A stretch of 64,000 nucleotides of DNA from Actinomycetes bacterium (GTDB lineage Bacteria; Actinomycetota; Actinomycetes; Propionibacteriales; Nocardioidaceae): NCBI GenBank assembly GCA_023460975.1, contig JAEWOG010000045.1, forward strand, positions 1 to 64,000, read 5' to 3'. The notes beneath the pieces were generated by a model that was given only the letters and a program-made list of their open reading frames with translations, ran no database searches and had not been told where the DNA came from. The position numbers were made by a program, and so were the translations under genes. Shown here one piece after another: positions 1 through 8,478 of this stretch. Position 1 is the stretch's first letter; the number at the start of each line of letters is the position of its first letter.

Positions 1-2
1 CC

Positions 3-152
3 GACGATCTGCGCGCGGCCATCACCTCTGCGCTCCACTCGCCCGAACTGCGGTCCGGGGCCCAGCGCATGGCGCGGGACCTCGCCTCCTGCGGCGGCGC
101 TCCGGCCGCCGCCGACGCGCTGGAGACGCTGGCGCCCGTGGGCGTCGCCTGA
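3..152 (+). CDS. Glycosyltransferase, C-terminal fragment (cut by window start)
   Basis: Only the last 49 codons are inside the window; the reading frame enters from the left edge and ends at TGA. The segment is an alternating helix pattern (DDLRAAITSAL, then ELRSGAQRMARDLA) ending in an Ala-rich GGAPAAADALETLA tail. This looks like the C-terminus of macrolide/UDP-type glycosyltransferases (MGT family), in which the last helix packs against the N-terminal domain. The catalytic part is outside, so the sugar donor and acceptor cannot be judged. It is transcribed towards the F420-type nitroreductase on the opposite strand, so the two genes converge. Confidence 0.55.
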   Translation, partial: DDLRAAITSALHSPELRSGAQRMARDLASCGGAPAAADALETLAPVGVA

Positions 153-235
153 CTTCGAGCACTACCGCGTGGACCAACGACCGAAAGTCCCAGCGGCCCA
201 CTCAGGGCACGCCAGGGGACTTTTCGGTCGTCTGG

Positions 236-676
236 TCACTCCCGCTCGAGCAGGAAGAGAGGGATCTCGCGCTCGGTCTTGGTCTGGTAGGTCGCGTACG
301 TGCCCCACGTGGCCACGGCGTGCTGCCACCAGTCGGCGCGCTCGTCGCCGCTGAGCTGCCGCACGGAGTAGGTGTGCTTCTGGGGCCCGTCCTGGAGGTC
401 GACGGTCGGGTGGGCGCGGAAGTTGTCGGCCCATGCCGGGTCGTCGTCGGCGCCGCCCTTGGAGGCGACCGCGAGATACTTCCCGTCGCGCTCGACCCGC
501 ATGACGGGATTCTTGCGCAGGTTGCCCGACCTCGAACCCACTGAGGTGATCACGACGACGGGCGCGCCGTCGTGGGCGAGCGTGGTGGCGCGGGTGCCGC
601 CGGAGGCCTCGTACTCGGCCACCTGGTCGCGGACCCACTGGGTGCTGCTGGGGACGTACGTTCCGTTGAGTGCCAT
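236..676 (-). CDS. Deazaflavin(F420)-dependent nitroreductase family protein
   Basis: A 146-residue protein of the split-barrel Ddn/F420-dependent nitroreductase family, whose usual length is 130-150. Recognisable features are the N-terminal helix, VVVITSVGSRSGNLRKNPVMRVERDGKYLAVASKGGADDDPxW motif region (residues about 39-83), then the NFRAHP segment and a hydrophobic C-terminus. Members use reduced F420 (or FMN/haem in some branches) to reduce quinones or nitro compounds; the substrate here is unknown. The ATG at 676 was chosen because homologues start just before the first helix. Its upstream side faces the repeat array at 721-885 and divergent menB. Confidence 0.85.
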   Translation of the reverse strand: MALNGTYVPSSTQWVRDQVAEYEASGGTRATTLAHDGAPVVVITSVGSRSGNLRKNPVMRVERDGKYLAVASKGGADDDPAWADNFRAHPTVDLQDGPQKHTYSVRQLSGDERADWWQHAVATWGTYATYQTKTEREIPLFLLERE

Positions 677-720
677 GAAGTCTCAACGCCCTGTGGGTCG
701 GCAGGATTCCCTGGGCCGGC

Positions 721-885
721 GTCATACAAACCCGCTCTCGCCCGGTCTCGCGTCATACAAACCCGCCGCTGCCCGGTCACGCGTCATACAAACCCGCTCT
801 CGCCTGGCCACGCGTCATACAAACCCGCACCAATACGTGCGCGTCCGTATGACGCACGGCCGGGCCGAGACGAAACGTATGACGC
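721..885. repeat. 30-bp-periodic inverted array, copy 1
   Basis: Four forward copies of GTCATACAAACCCGC begin at 721, about 752, 783 and 813. They are followed by a central spacer containing CAATACG and then two inverted copies ending GTATGACGC at about 842-855 and 872-885. Spacing between copies is 30-31 bp. The array lies in the 278-bp gap between divergent ddn-like and menB. The same design recurs at 30270, 36241 and 56068. Confidence 0.85.
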
Positions 886-942
886 ACGGCGCCCCTGGCG
901 GCTAAGGCCTGCACGCCCTGAGCCGTACGCGTGACGCACCGA

Positions 943-948
943 TACCCT
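943..948 (+). promoter_or_regulatory. Putative -10 element of menB (leaderless)
   Basis: TACCCT fits TANNNT and ends 6 nt before the menB ATG, with no Shine-Dalgarno sequence between. Transcription would start at or next to the start codon. This is inferred from spacing only. Confidence 0.4.
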
Positions 949-954
949 GCCGCC

Positions 955-1899
955 ATGAGTGCGATCGACGGCGTGAGCGAGATCTTCGACCCGGCGGACT
1001 GGGACGAGGTGCCGGGGTTCGAGCACCTGAGCGACCTGACGTACCACCGCGCGAAGGCGCACGGCACCGTACGGATCGCGTTCGACCGCCCCGACGTCCT
1101 CAATGCGTTCCGGCCCAACACCGTCGACGAGCTGCTGCAGACCCTGGAGCACGCGCGCACCTCGGCCGACGTCGGCTGTGTGATCCTGACGGGCAACGGG
1201 CCGAGCGCCAAGAACGGCAAGTGGGCCTTCTGCACCGGCGGCGACCAGCGGATCCGGGGCCGCGCGGGCTACCAGTACGAGGACAAGACCATCGGCTCCG
1301 GCGACACGGGCGCTGAGGAGCCGAGCGCCATCGACAAGGCCAAGCTCGCGCGCCTGCACATCCTGGAGTGCCAGCGGTTGATTCGCTTCATGCCGAAGGT
1401 CGTCATCTGCGTCGTTCCCGGGTGGGCCGCCGGCGGCGGGCACTCGCTGCACGCGGTCGCCGACCTGACCCTCGCCTCGCGTGAGCACGCCCGCTTCAAG
1501 CAGACCGACGCCGACGTCGGCTCCTTCGATGGCGGCTACGGATCGGCGTACTTGGCCCGCCAGGTGGGCCAGAAGTTCGCCCGCGAGATCTTCTTCCTCG
1601 GCGACGAGTACGACGCCGAGACCATGCACCGGATGGGTGCGGTCAACAAGGTCGTCGACCACGCTCTGCTGGAGAAGGAGGCCCTCGAGTGGGGCCGCAA
1701 GATCAACGGCAAGTCCCCCACAGCGCAGCGGATGCTGAAGTACTCCTTCAACCTCCTCGACGACGGCCTGGTCGGCCAACAGCTCTTCGCCGGCGAGACC
1801 ACGCGGCTGGCGTACATGACCGACGAGGCCCAGGAAGGGCGCGACCAGTTCCTCGAGAAGCGGGAGCCCGACTGGAGCCCGTTCCCCTGGTACTACTGA
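955..1899 (+). CDS. menB: 1,4-dihydroxy-2-naphthoyl-CoA synthase
   Basis: A 314-residue crotonase-fold enzyme of menaquinone biosynthesis, which closes the second ring of o-succinylbenzoyl-CoA. The MenB signature is clear: FDRPDVLNAFRPNTVDEL (about 43-60), WAFCTGGDQRIRGRAGY (about 87-103, binding the CoA thioester), and PGWAAGGGHSLH (about 155-166). The C-terminus ends DWSPFPWYY as in actinobacterial MenB. The length equals that of the Mycobacterium tuberculosis enzyme when the ATG at 955 is used; a GTG 24 nt upstream is less likely. No other men genes are adjacent, so it stands alone here. Confidence 0.95.
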   Translation: MSAIDGVSEIFDPADWDEVPGFEHLSDLTYHRAKAHGTVRIAFDRPDVLNAFRPNTVDELLQTLEHARTSADVGCVILTGNGPSAKNGKWAFCTGGDQRIRGRAGYQYEDKTIGSGDTGAEEPSAIDKAKLARLHILECQRLIRFMPKVVICVVPGWAAGGGHSLHAVADLTLASREHARFKQTDADVGSFDGGYGSAYLARQVGQKFAREIFFLGDEYDAETMHRMGAVNKVVDHALLEKEALEWGRKINGKSPTAQRMLKYSFNLLDDGLVGQQLFAGETTRLAYMTDEAQEGRDQFLEKREPDWSPFPWYY

Positions 1900-1933
1900 T
1901 CTCACGCCCGCCCGGCCAGCCCCGCCGCCTCGG

Positions 1934-2302
1934 CTAGCAGACCGTTTCCTCCCCGTCCGCGACCACGACGAAGGTGGCATCGGGATAGTCCGTCTCGGTG
2001 GCGGCGGTGACGATCACGCACTCGGCGCCCGACAGCTCGGCGCCGTCCGCGACGAACAGGCGAACCGTGGTGCCGTCGACCTCGTAGTCCGAGTACTTGT
2101 CGCCCTGGGCCGCCACGAGGGCGTACCCCGCGGCGTCGAGCTCTGAATTGCCCTTGAGTTCCACGTCGTTGTCGCCCGTGAGGCTCTCGACGGCCTTCTC
2201 GGCCTGCTCGGTCTCATCGTCCCCGCATCCGGTGAGGGCGAGTCCGGCGGCAAGGATCAGGGCCGACGCGAGCAGCCCGCGGGCCGGCCGCGCGCCCCTC
2301 AT
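1934..2302 (-). CDS. Small secreted lipoprotein
   Basis: A 122-residue protein with a lipoprotein signal: basic start MRGARPARG, a hydrophobic stretch, and lipobox LTGC with Cys at about 26, so it should be anchored on the outer face of the membrane. The mature part is acidic (DDETEQAEKAVESLTGDNDVEL) followed by a compact domain with two Cys (about 95 and the final residue) that could pair. No family recognised. Its ATG overlaps the stop of the upstream secreted protein by four bases (ATGA), so the two are co-transcribed and probably translationally coupled. Confidence 0.75.
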   Translation of the reverse strand: MRGARPARGLLASALILAAGLALTGCGDDETEQAEKAVESLTGDNDVELKGNSELDAAGYALVAAQGDKYSDYEVDGTTVRLFVADGAELSGAECVIVTAATETDYPDATFVVVADGEETVC

Positions 2303-3555
2303 CGGATCACCGTGAACTTGGCCGCGCCGCCACGTCCGCTCGAAACCCCGATCGCGGTGACGCGCCACTTGCCGGTGGCGGCGCGCTTGAGGCGCAGCGT
2401 CGCCTTGATCGCGCCGGCGGCGTTCGCGTACACGACGCGGGTGACCCGCTTGGCGCCCTTGCCCTTGCCCGCCTTGGCGCGGATGATCACGGCCTCGCGG
2501 GGGGCGAACCCGGACCCGCCGATCTTGAGCTTCTTGCCCGTACGCACGCGCTTCGTGGCGACCTTGACCTTGGCCTGATTGTTGATCGCGCCGGTCTGGG
2601 CGTTCTCGTGCCACGTCGACGGGTCCTTGACGTCCACGGGCGGCGTCGGGACCGGGACCGGAGTCGGGGTCGGGACCGGCGTCGGGGTGGTCGCCGCCGG
2701 CAGGTCGAGGGTCGCCGTGGCCGACTTGGCCCCGTTGACGACCTGGACCGTCACGGTGCCGGTGAGGCCGGGCGGCACCGTGATGTTGCCGCGCACCCCG
2801 CCGGCGTCGTCGACCTCGGCCGTCCCCACCGCGACTCCACCGATCGTGAGGGAGGCAAGGGCACGCGGCGACGACGGCGCCGCGGCAAGCAGGTTCGTAC
2901 CGGTGAAGGCGACGCTGTCGCCCACCGCCGCAGCACCGCGGTCCAGCGTCAGCGTCGGCGTCGCCGCCAGGTCGTACACCGCCACGCTGAACAGGGGCGC
3001 CGGGTTGACCACCTGATCGCACTCGAAGGAGTACTCGGTGAAGGCCCCGCCCGCCGTCTCGCCGGTGATGTACAGCTTCACGGCCTTGACGCTGTGCTCG
3101 AGGACACCGATCTCGTGGAACGACGTGTCGTACTCCATCGGCGCCAGGTCGATCGGCAGGTCCTTGTCCAGGTCGCCGACGACGAGTTCGTCGGTGAAGC
3201 GCAACGGGCTAGCCTGCGCGCTGGCGAAGGTGAGGTCGTACATCAGCACACGAGCGTTCTGCACGTCCTCGGGGAGGATGCCCGCCGGCAGGTCACCCAG
3301 GTCCACCGACACCGTGACGGGGCTGGCTGCCTCCACCAGCGTGGGGACTTCCACGCTGAGCGCAGGCGACCAGGCCGACTCGCCGCCGACCCGGATGTTG
3401 TCGGCCATGGGCAGGTACCGCACCTCGCACCCGGAGAAGTTCGCGGTCGTCGTGTACGTCGCTGCGTGGGCCGTGGGAACCGCCGCGAGAACCCCGGCGG
3501 ACACCCCGAGGGCCACCAGAGCACAAGCGCGTCGAACAAGGCGTGTCGTCGTCAT
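2299..3555 (-). CDS. Secreted multidomain protein with Pro/Thr linker
   Basis: A 418-residue exported protein. A Sec signal peptide (MTTTRLVRRACALVALGVSA..., cleavage near AHA-ATY, about residue 31) is followed by a roughly 150-residue beta-rich domain with two Cys. An Ig-like/TIG-like segment (about 195-280) with the phrase GDSVAFTGTNL comes next, then a PTPVPTPTPVP linker, and a Lys/Arg-rich C-terminal beta domain (about 315-418) with GSGFAPREAVIIRAKA, again Ig-like. The function is not recognised; surface adhesion or a cell-wall role is only a guess. It is the first gene of a two-gene unit with the lipoprotein at 1934. Confidence 0.75.
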   Translation of the reverse strand: MTTTRLVRRACALVALGVSAGVLAAVPTAHAATYTTTANFSGCEVRYLPMADNIRVGGESAWSPALSVEVPTLVEAASPVTVSVDLGDLPAGILPEDVQNARVLMYDLTFASAQASPLRFTDELVVGDLDKDLPIDLAPMEYDTSFHEIGVLEHSVKAVKLYITGETAGGAFTEYSFECDQVVNPAPLFSVAVYDLAATPTLTLDRGAAAVGDSVAFTGTNLLAAAPSSPRALASLTIGGVAVGTAEVDDAGGVRGNITVPPGLTGTVTVQVVNGAKSATATLDLPAATTPTPVPTPTPVPVPTPPVDVKDPSTWHENAQTGAINNQAKVKVATKRVRTGKKLKIGGSGFAPREAVIIRAKAGKGKGAKRVTRVVYANAAGAIKATLRLKRAATGKWRVTAIGVSSGRGGAAKFTVIR

Positions 3556-3600
3556 GGCGGGATCGTGGCAGCCGCCTGCGCGCCCTGCGATAAGTAGGAG

Positions 3601-4587
3601 TTACTCAGTCCGCCCGGAGCCTGAGTCCGGGGTCTCGAATGCGTCCACCAACGTGCTCGGATCGGTGTTCGCGCCGCACACGACGACCGCCACCCGTTCC
3701 CCCGGCGCGGGGACGTACGCACCCTCATCGAGCGCCGCGTACGCAGCGGCCGCCCCCGGCTCGGCCGCGATCCGCAGCTGCGACCACAACCGGGTTCGGG
3801 CGCGGACGATGGCCTCATCCGACACCAGGACCGACTCCGGCTGCCACCGCACGACACTCGCCCACGCGAGGTCGCCGATGCGGCGCGCGCCCAAGGAATC
3901 CGCAGCCACCCCCGACACGGCGACGTCGACCGGTGCGCCAGCCTTCCGGGCAGCACTCACCGTCGGACACGTCTGCGGCTCGACGATGACCACGCGGGCC
4001 CGGTCTTCGACGGCAGCCGCGACCCCCGCGTACAAGCCACCGCCGCCCGCCGAGACGATGACGGTGCCCACGTCGGGGACATCCTCGAGCAGCTCGAGGC
4101 CCAGCGCTCCCGCACCGGCCACGATGTCGGGCTGGTCGTAGGCGTGGCACAGCAAGGCGGAGCCGTCCGCGGCGTGCTGCACGGCAGCCTCGTAGGCCTG
4201 CGCGTACTCCGTGCCGACCTGCACCACGCGAGCCCCGTAGCCGCGCAACCGGGCGAGCTTCACGGCCGGAGCCGTCTCGGGCACGAACACGGTCGCGGGC
4301 ACCCCGAGGCGGGCAGCCGCGTACGCGTGGGCCAGCCCGGCGTTGCCGCCCGAGGCCACCACCACCCCGCCCTCGAGCTCGCCGCGCTCGCGCGCAGCCA
4401 TCTGCCGGTTGAACGCCCCCCGCGCCTTGAAGGAGCCCGAGTGCTGGAGGAACTCGCACTTGAACCACACCGAGTCCGCAGCCAGCACCGGAGTGCGCCG
4501 GACCCATCCGCGGATCCGGTCCGCGGCCGCCAGGACCGCCTCCCGCTCCACCGGCTTCACGGTCCCTGCTGATGGCGAGCTAGACAC
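3601..4587 (-). CDS. PLP-dependent threonine/serine dehydratase family protein
   Basis: A 328-residue fold-type II PLP enzyme. The Schiff-base lysine lies in SGSFKARGAFN (about 50-60), the substrate loop in ASGGNAGLA (about 80-88), and the phosphate-binding glycine loop in SAGGGGLYAG (about 180-189). The family removes water from L-threonine or L-serine, or racemises serine. There is no C-terminal ACT domain, so it is not the feedback-regulated IlvA form and is closer to catabolic or racemase-like members. The start is taken as GTG at 4587, 31 bp downstream of the LacI gene; GTG at 4557 (KPVERE) is an alternative. It is probably co-transcribed with that regulator. Confidence 0.85.
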   Translation of the reverse strand: MSSSPSAGTVKPVEREAVLAAADRIRGWVRRTPVLAADSVWFKCEFLQHSGSFKARGAFNRQMAARERGELEGGVVVASGGNAGLAHAYAAARLGVPATVFVPETAPAVKLARLRGYGARVVQVGTEYAQAYEAAVQHAADGSALLCHAYDQPDIVAGAGALGLELLEDVPDVGTVIVSAGGGGLYAGVAAAVEDRARVVIVEPQTCPTVSAARKAGAPVDVAVSGVAADSLGARRIGDLAWASVVRWQPESVLVSDEAIVRARTRLWSQLRIAAEPGAAAAYAALDEGAYVPAPGERVAVVVCGANTDPSTLVDAFETPDSGSGRTE

Positions 4588-4618
4588 GCGCCGATCGTAC
4601 GCACGCCCACCCCGGCCG

Positions 4619-5605
4619 TCAGGGGTCGCGGCGCACCGACGACTCCCGCACGTACAGCTCCGTGGCCAGGTCGGCCAGCACCGACGACTCGCCACCAGCC
4701 AGGGTGTCGACCAAGGCGTCGACCGCAGCCGTGATGGTCTCCACGGGCAGCAGGGAGACGGTGCTCACCGACGGCGTCGTCGAGGCGTACGTCGGGTCCT
4801 CGCTGGCCGTGACCAGCAGGACGTCCTCGGGAATGCGGACGCCCAGGTGCGCCGCAGCGGCCAGCACCCCCCGACCGCTGTCGTCGAGGAGACCGTAGAT
4901 CGCATCCACCCCTTCCCTCAGCAGCGCCTCGGCGTCCGCCCGCCCCGTCAGGTCGGTGCCCTCGACCAGCCGGACCAGGGGCTCGGGCACCTGCGCGGTG
5001 AAGGCGGACACGACGGCCTGGGTGTAGCCGTCCGAGGTGCGTTGAGCCAGCAGGCCGATGCGCCGCGCCCCCTGGGCGCGCAGGTGACCCACCACCATCG
5101 CCGTGGTGGCGACGTGGTCGTTGTCGACCCAGGAGTCACGCGGTCCGGTCTCGGCCGGCTCCCCATCGAACGCGATCGGGATCTGGCGCGCACGAAGCAC
5201 CCGGACCGCCGGATCGTCCTCGGGCGAATCGAGGAGCACCACGCCGTCGGCTGTGACGGCGTGCCAGTCGGACTCACTCAGACCGGTGGGCAGCACGGTC
5301 AGCGCGTACCCGCGATTGTGGGCAGCCGAGGTCGCGGCCGCGACGATGCGGGCGTAGTAGGCCACCTCCGCGAAGTTCCAGGCTCGTTCACCGAAGGTGG
5401 TGACGGCCAGGGCGAGCACCCCCGTACGGCCGGTGCGCAGGGTGCGACCCGCGGCGTTGGGTCGATAGCCCAGCGAGGCAGCGACCTCGCGGACCCGCTC
5501 ACGGGTGGCCGCTGCGGCACGCCCCGTGCCGTTGAGGGCGTTGGACACGGTCGCCGTGGAAACGCCCGCTTCACGAGCGACGTCGACAATCGTCGGCTTG
5601 GGCAC
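4619..5605 (-). CDS. LacI-family transcriptional regulator
   Basis: A 328-residue LacI repressor. The N-terminal helix-turn-helix is IVDVAREAGVSTATVSNALNG (about 6-26), with the hinge helix SLGYRPNAAGRTLRTGR. A periplasmic-binding-type effector domain follows (about 60-270). Two GTG codons are possible; 5605 is chosen because GGAGG lies 6 nt before it, against 3 nt for 5608. It is divergent from the amine uptake and oxidation operon beginning at 5915, so that operon and its own unit are candidate targets. The 20-bp palindrome at 5808 is a possible operator, though it does not have the central CG usual for LacI sites. Confidence 0.88.
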   Translation of the reverse strand: MPKPTIVDVAREAGVSTATVSNALNGTGRAAAATRERVREVAASLGYRPNAAGRTLRTGRTGVLALAVTTFGERAWNFAEVAYYARIVAAATSAAHNRGYALTVLPTGLSESDWHAVTADGVVLLDSPEDDPAVRVLRARQIPIAFDGEPAETGPRDSWVDNDHVATTAMVVGHLRAQGARRIGLLAQRTSDGYTQAVVSAFTAQVPEPLVRLVEGTDLTGRADAEALLREGVDAIYGLLDDSGRGVLAAAAHLGVRIPEDVLLVTASEDPTYASTTPSVSTVSLLPVETITAAVDALVDTLAGGESSVLADLATELYVRESSVRRDP

Positions 5606-5650
5606 CACACACCTCCGATCGAGCAGTGGGTCGCGCCAGCGCGGTGCGTC

Positions 5651-5682
5651 GGCCACTGGGGGCTCCGGCCACTGGGGGCTCC
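5651..5682. repeat. 16-bp tandem duplication
   Basis: GGCCACTGGGGGCTCC occurs twice in direct succession, and the first bases of a third copy follow. It sits in the 309-bp gap upstream of the LacI gene. Confidence 0.7.
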
Positions 5683-5714
5683 GGCCATCTTCCGCGCTGT
5701 TCCGGCCCGTTCCG

Positions 5715-5760
5715 CCGCGCCATGACGCATGCGGAGTACGCGATAAACGCGCGTTACTTG
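5715..5760. repeat. Half copy of the long-hairpin element
   Basis: The right arm GATAAACGCGCGTTACTT (5743-5760) and loop core CCGCGCCATGACGCATGCGG match the complete element at 47935-48006, the loop in opposite orientation. The left arm is missing, so this is a decayed or truncated copy in the gap between LacI and the amine operon. Confidence 0.65.
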
Positions 5761-5807
5761 GCGGCGGGGCGGGACGGGGCGAGTGAACTGGAACACAACA
5801 GACCCTT

Positions 5808-5827
5808 GTGATTAATGGATTAATCAC
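5808..5827. promoter_or_regulatory. Perfect 20-bp palindromic operator candidate
   Basis: GTGATTAATGGATTAATCAC consists of two 9-bp arms around GG. It is strikingly A/T-rich for this DNA and lies 88 bp before the start of the amine oxidase gene and 203 bp from the divergent LacI start. A dimeric repressor site is the simplest reading; which regulator binds is not shown. Confidence 0.6.
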
Positions 5828-5914
5828 CCAGCGTAAGCGCATGCGTACGCGTCCCGCGAGCTCCCTGCACACGCTCACCGTCTCCGCCACGTACGTGGCT
5901 GGCAGGAAGGTGTC

Positions 5915-7330
5915 GTGAGCGCCGCGGGCACCGTCTTCTCGCGGACGAGTCCCAACGAGGCAGCACTCACCCACGCGCTCAGCGGGGTACGCGACGGCTG
6001 CTTCTGGCTCGACGACGTCGCGGGACGTACGCCCCACGCGCCCCTGACCCGCTCCCTGGACACGGACCTGCTCGTCGTCGGCGGCGGCTACTGCGGCCTG
6101 TGGACCGCCGTGCTCGCCAAGGAACGCGAGCCCGACCGCCGCGTCGTACTCATCGAGGCCGAGGAGATCGGCTGGGCTGCGTCCGGGCGCAACGGCGGCT
6201 TCTGCGAGGCGAGCCTGACGCACGGGGAGGACAACGGCCGCAACCGCTGGCCCGACGAGTACGACACCCTCGAACGCCTCGGCCTCGCCAACCTGGATGC
6301 GATCGAGGCGGCCGTGACCTCGTACGGGATGGACTGCGACTACGAGCGCACGGGCGAACTCGACGTCGCCCTCGAACCCCACCACGTCGCCGACCTGCGC
6401 GCCTCGGGCGCCGAGATCATCGAGGGTCAGGCGCTGCGGGCGCGCCTGGACAGCCCGACCTATCTCGCCGCGGTGTTCGATCCCGACGTTGCCCTCGTGC
6501 ACCCGGCCAAGCTCGCCCACGAGCTGGCCCGGGTCGCCGCCGAGCTGGGCGTGGAGATCTTCGAGCACACTCGCGCGATCGGCATCGACGGCGCCGGTCG
6601 CAACGGCCCCGTCAGCGTTGCCACGACCCGCGCCACCATCACCGCCCGCCGCGTCGCGCTGGCCACCAACGTCTTCCCCAGCCTGCTGGCGCGCTACCGG
6701 ATGCACACGGTGCCGGTCTACGACTACGCACTGATGACCGAACCCCTCACCCCCGAGGCGCTCGCCTCGATCGGGTGGGAGGGCCGCGAGGGCGTCGGCG
6801 ACCTGGCCAACCAGTTCCACTACTACCGGCTGTCCGCGGACAACCGGATCCTGTGGGGCGGGTACGACGCGATCTACCACTACGGCCGTCGGGTCCGCGC
6901 CGGATACGAGCAGCGCCCAGAGACGCACCGCCGCCTCGCGGGACACTTCTTCACCACCTTCCCGTCGTTGGAGGGGCTGCGCTTCACCCACCAGTGGGCC
7001 GGGGCGATCGACACCTCCACCCGGTTCTGCGCGTTCTATCCGCTCGCCATGAACGGGCGCGTCGCCTACGCCGCGGGATTCACCGGGCTCGGCGTGGGCG
7101 CCACCCGGTATGCCGCGCAGGTGATGCTCGACAAGCTGGCCGGTCAGCGCACCGAGCGCACCGAGGTGGAGATGGCCCGATCCATGCCGCTGCCCTTCCC
7201 TCCCGAGCCGGTCGCCTCGATCGGCATCCAGACCACCCGGTGGGCGCTCGACCGCGCCGACCACCGCGGCGGACGACGCAACGTCTGGCTGCGCACACTC
7301 GACCGAATGGGACTGGGGTTCGACTCATGA
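5915..7330 (+). CDS. FAD-dependent amine oxidoreductase (gamma-glutamylputrescine oxidase-like)
   Basis: A 471-residue DAO-family flavoprotein. After an N-terminal FWLDD segment typical of PuuB/OrdL-type oxidases comes the FAD Rossmann motif DLLVVGGGYCGLWTA (about 51-65), then EAEEIGWAASGRNGGF (about 85-100), typical of the covalent or tight FAD-binding loop in this family. The C-terminus has YAAGFTGLGVGAT. It should oxidise an amine such as a polyamine or its glutamyl derivative to an aldehyde. GTG at 5915 follows AGGAAGG. Its stop overlaps the ATG of the transporter ATPase, so it leads an operon that imports and then oxidises one substrate. Confidence 0.85.
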   Translation: MSAAGTVFSRTSPNEAALTHALSGVRDGCFWLDDVAGRTPHAPLTRSLDTDLLVVGGGYCGLWTAVLAKEREPDRRVVLIEAEEIGWAASGRNGGFCEASLTHGEDNGRNRWPDEYDTLERLGLANLDAIEAAVTSYGMDCDYERTGELDVALEPHHVADLRASGAEIIEGQALRARLDSPTYLAAVFDPDVALVHPAKLAHELARVAAELGVEIFEHTRAIGIDGAGRNGPVSVATTRATITARRVALATNVFPSLLARYRMHTVPVYDYALMTEPLTPEALASIGWEGREGVGDLANQFHYYRLSADNRILWGGYDAIYHYGRRVRAGYEQRPETHRRLAGHFFTTFPSLEGLRFTHQWAGAIDTSTRFCAFYPLAMNGRVAYAAGFTGLGVGATRYAAQVMLDKLAGQRTERTEVEMARSMPLPFPPEPVASIGIQTTRWALDRADHRGGRRNVWLRTLDRMGLGFDS

Positions 7331-8478
7331 CCGCCACCGCACCGACCAACCCCGATCCGAGCGCCCCCGATCCGAGCGCCCCCGACCGGGCCGCAGGCCC
7401 CGTCATCTCGCTGCAGGGACTCGTCAAGGACTTCGGCGCCCACCGCGTCGTCGACGGCGTCGACCTCGACATCGCCCGCGGAGAGTTCCTCTCCCTGCTC
7501 GGCCCCTCGGGCTGCGGCAAGACCACGATGCTGCGCATGATCGGCGGCTTCGAGGAGCCGACCGCCGGCGACATCCTGCTCTCGGGCTCCTCCGTGGTCG
7601 GGGTCCCGCCGCACCGGCGCACCGTCAACACCGTCTTCCAGGCGTACGCGCTCTTCCCCCACATGAGCGTCGCCCAGAACGTCGCGTACGGACTGCGGCA
7701 GAACAAGACCCCGAAGGCCGAGATCGCCACGCGGGTCAAGGAGGCCCTGCGCCTGGTGCGGATGGAGGAGTTCGCCGACCGCGCGCCGCGCAAGCTGTCG
7801 GGCGGCCAGCAGCAACGGGTCGCGATCGCACGCGCCATCGTCAACCGCCCCGACGTGCTGCTCCTCGACGAACCGCTCTCGGCGCTCGATCGGCAGCTGC
7901 GCGAGCGGATGCAGGTCGAGCTCAAGCTCCTGCAGCGCGAGGTCGGGATCACGTTCGTGTTCGTCACCCACGACCAGGCCGAGGCGCTCGTCATGAGCGA
8001 CCGCATCGTGGTGATGAACTCCGGCCGCATCGAGCAGGTGGGCACGCCCCAGGAGGTCTACCAGCGCCCCCGCACCGCCTTCGTGGCCTCGTTCGTCGGC
8101 ACCCAGAACTTCGCCGACGCCACCCTCGCCGCCGACGGCACGGCGTCCAGCGCGACGACCGTGTTCCGCCCCAGCCCCGACGCGGTGGCTGCGTACGAGC
8201 CCGGTGACGCCCTGCGGCTCGCCCTGCGCGCCGAGGTCGTGCGTGTGGGCACCACCGAGCCGACCCAGCCCGAGAACAAGACCACGGGAACGCTCGCCGG
8301 CATCTCCTTCCTCGGCGGCGAGATCCAGTACGTCGTGATCGGCTCCGACGGTCGCGAGATCTTCGCCCGGACGGCCGTACGCGACGCGGCCGAACTGCGT
8401 ACGGGCCAGGTGGTGTGGTGTGCGTGGGAGCCGGACGCGGTGCTGGTGTTCGGCGACCAGGACCGGGACGGCGCATGA
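7327..8478 (+). CDS. potA: Polyamine-type ABC transporter ATP-binding protein
   Basis: A 383-residue ATPase of the PotA class. Walker A is GPSGCGKTT (about 59-67), Q-loop FQAYALFP, signature LSGGQQQR (about 157-164), Walker B DVLLLDEPLSALD, and switch THDQ. A C-terminal TOBE-like regulatory domain (about 260-380) ends the protein. The first 24 residues hold a duplicated NPDPSAPDPSAPD stretch and are probably disordered. Starts at ATG overlapping the oxidase stop (ATGA) and ends overlapping the binding-protein start. It energises import of putrescine/spermidine-like amines through the two permeases downstream. Confidence 0.9.
   Translation: MTATAPTNPDPSAPDPSAPDRAAGPVISLQGLVKDFGAHRVVDGVDLDIARGEFLSLLGPSGCGKTTMLRMIGGFEEPTAGDILLSGSSVVGVPPHRRTVNTVFQAYALFPHMSVAQNVAYGLRQNKTPKAEIATRVKEALRLVRMEEFADRAPRKLSGGQQQRVAIARAIVNRPDVLLLDEPLSALDRQLRERMQVELKLLQREVGITFVFVTHDQAEALVMSDRIVVMNSGRIEQVGTPQEVYQRPRTAFVASFVGTQNFADATLAADGTASSATTVFRPSPDAVAAYEPGDALRLALRAEVVRVGTTEPTQPENKTTGTLAGISFLGGEIQYVVIGSDGREIFARTAVRDAAELRTGQVVWCAWEPDAVLVFGDQDRDGA

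Noticed and set aside
784..1980. Long minus-strand open frame opposite menB
   Set aside because: It is an antisense shadow of menB produced by high GC content; its translation has no family features.
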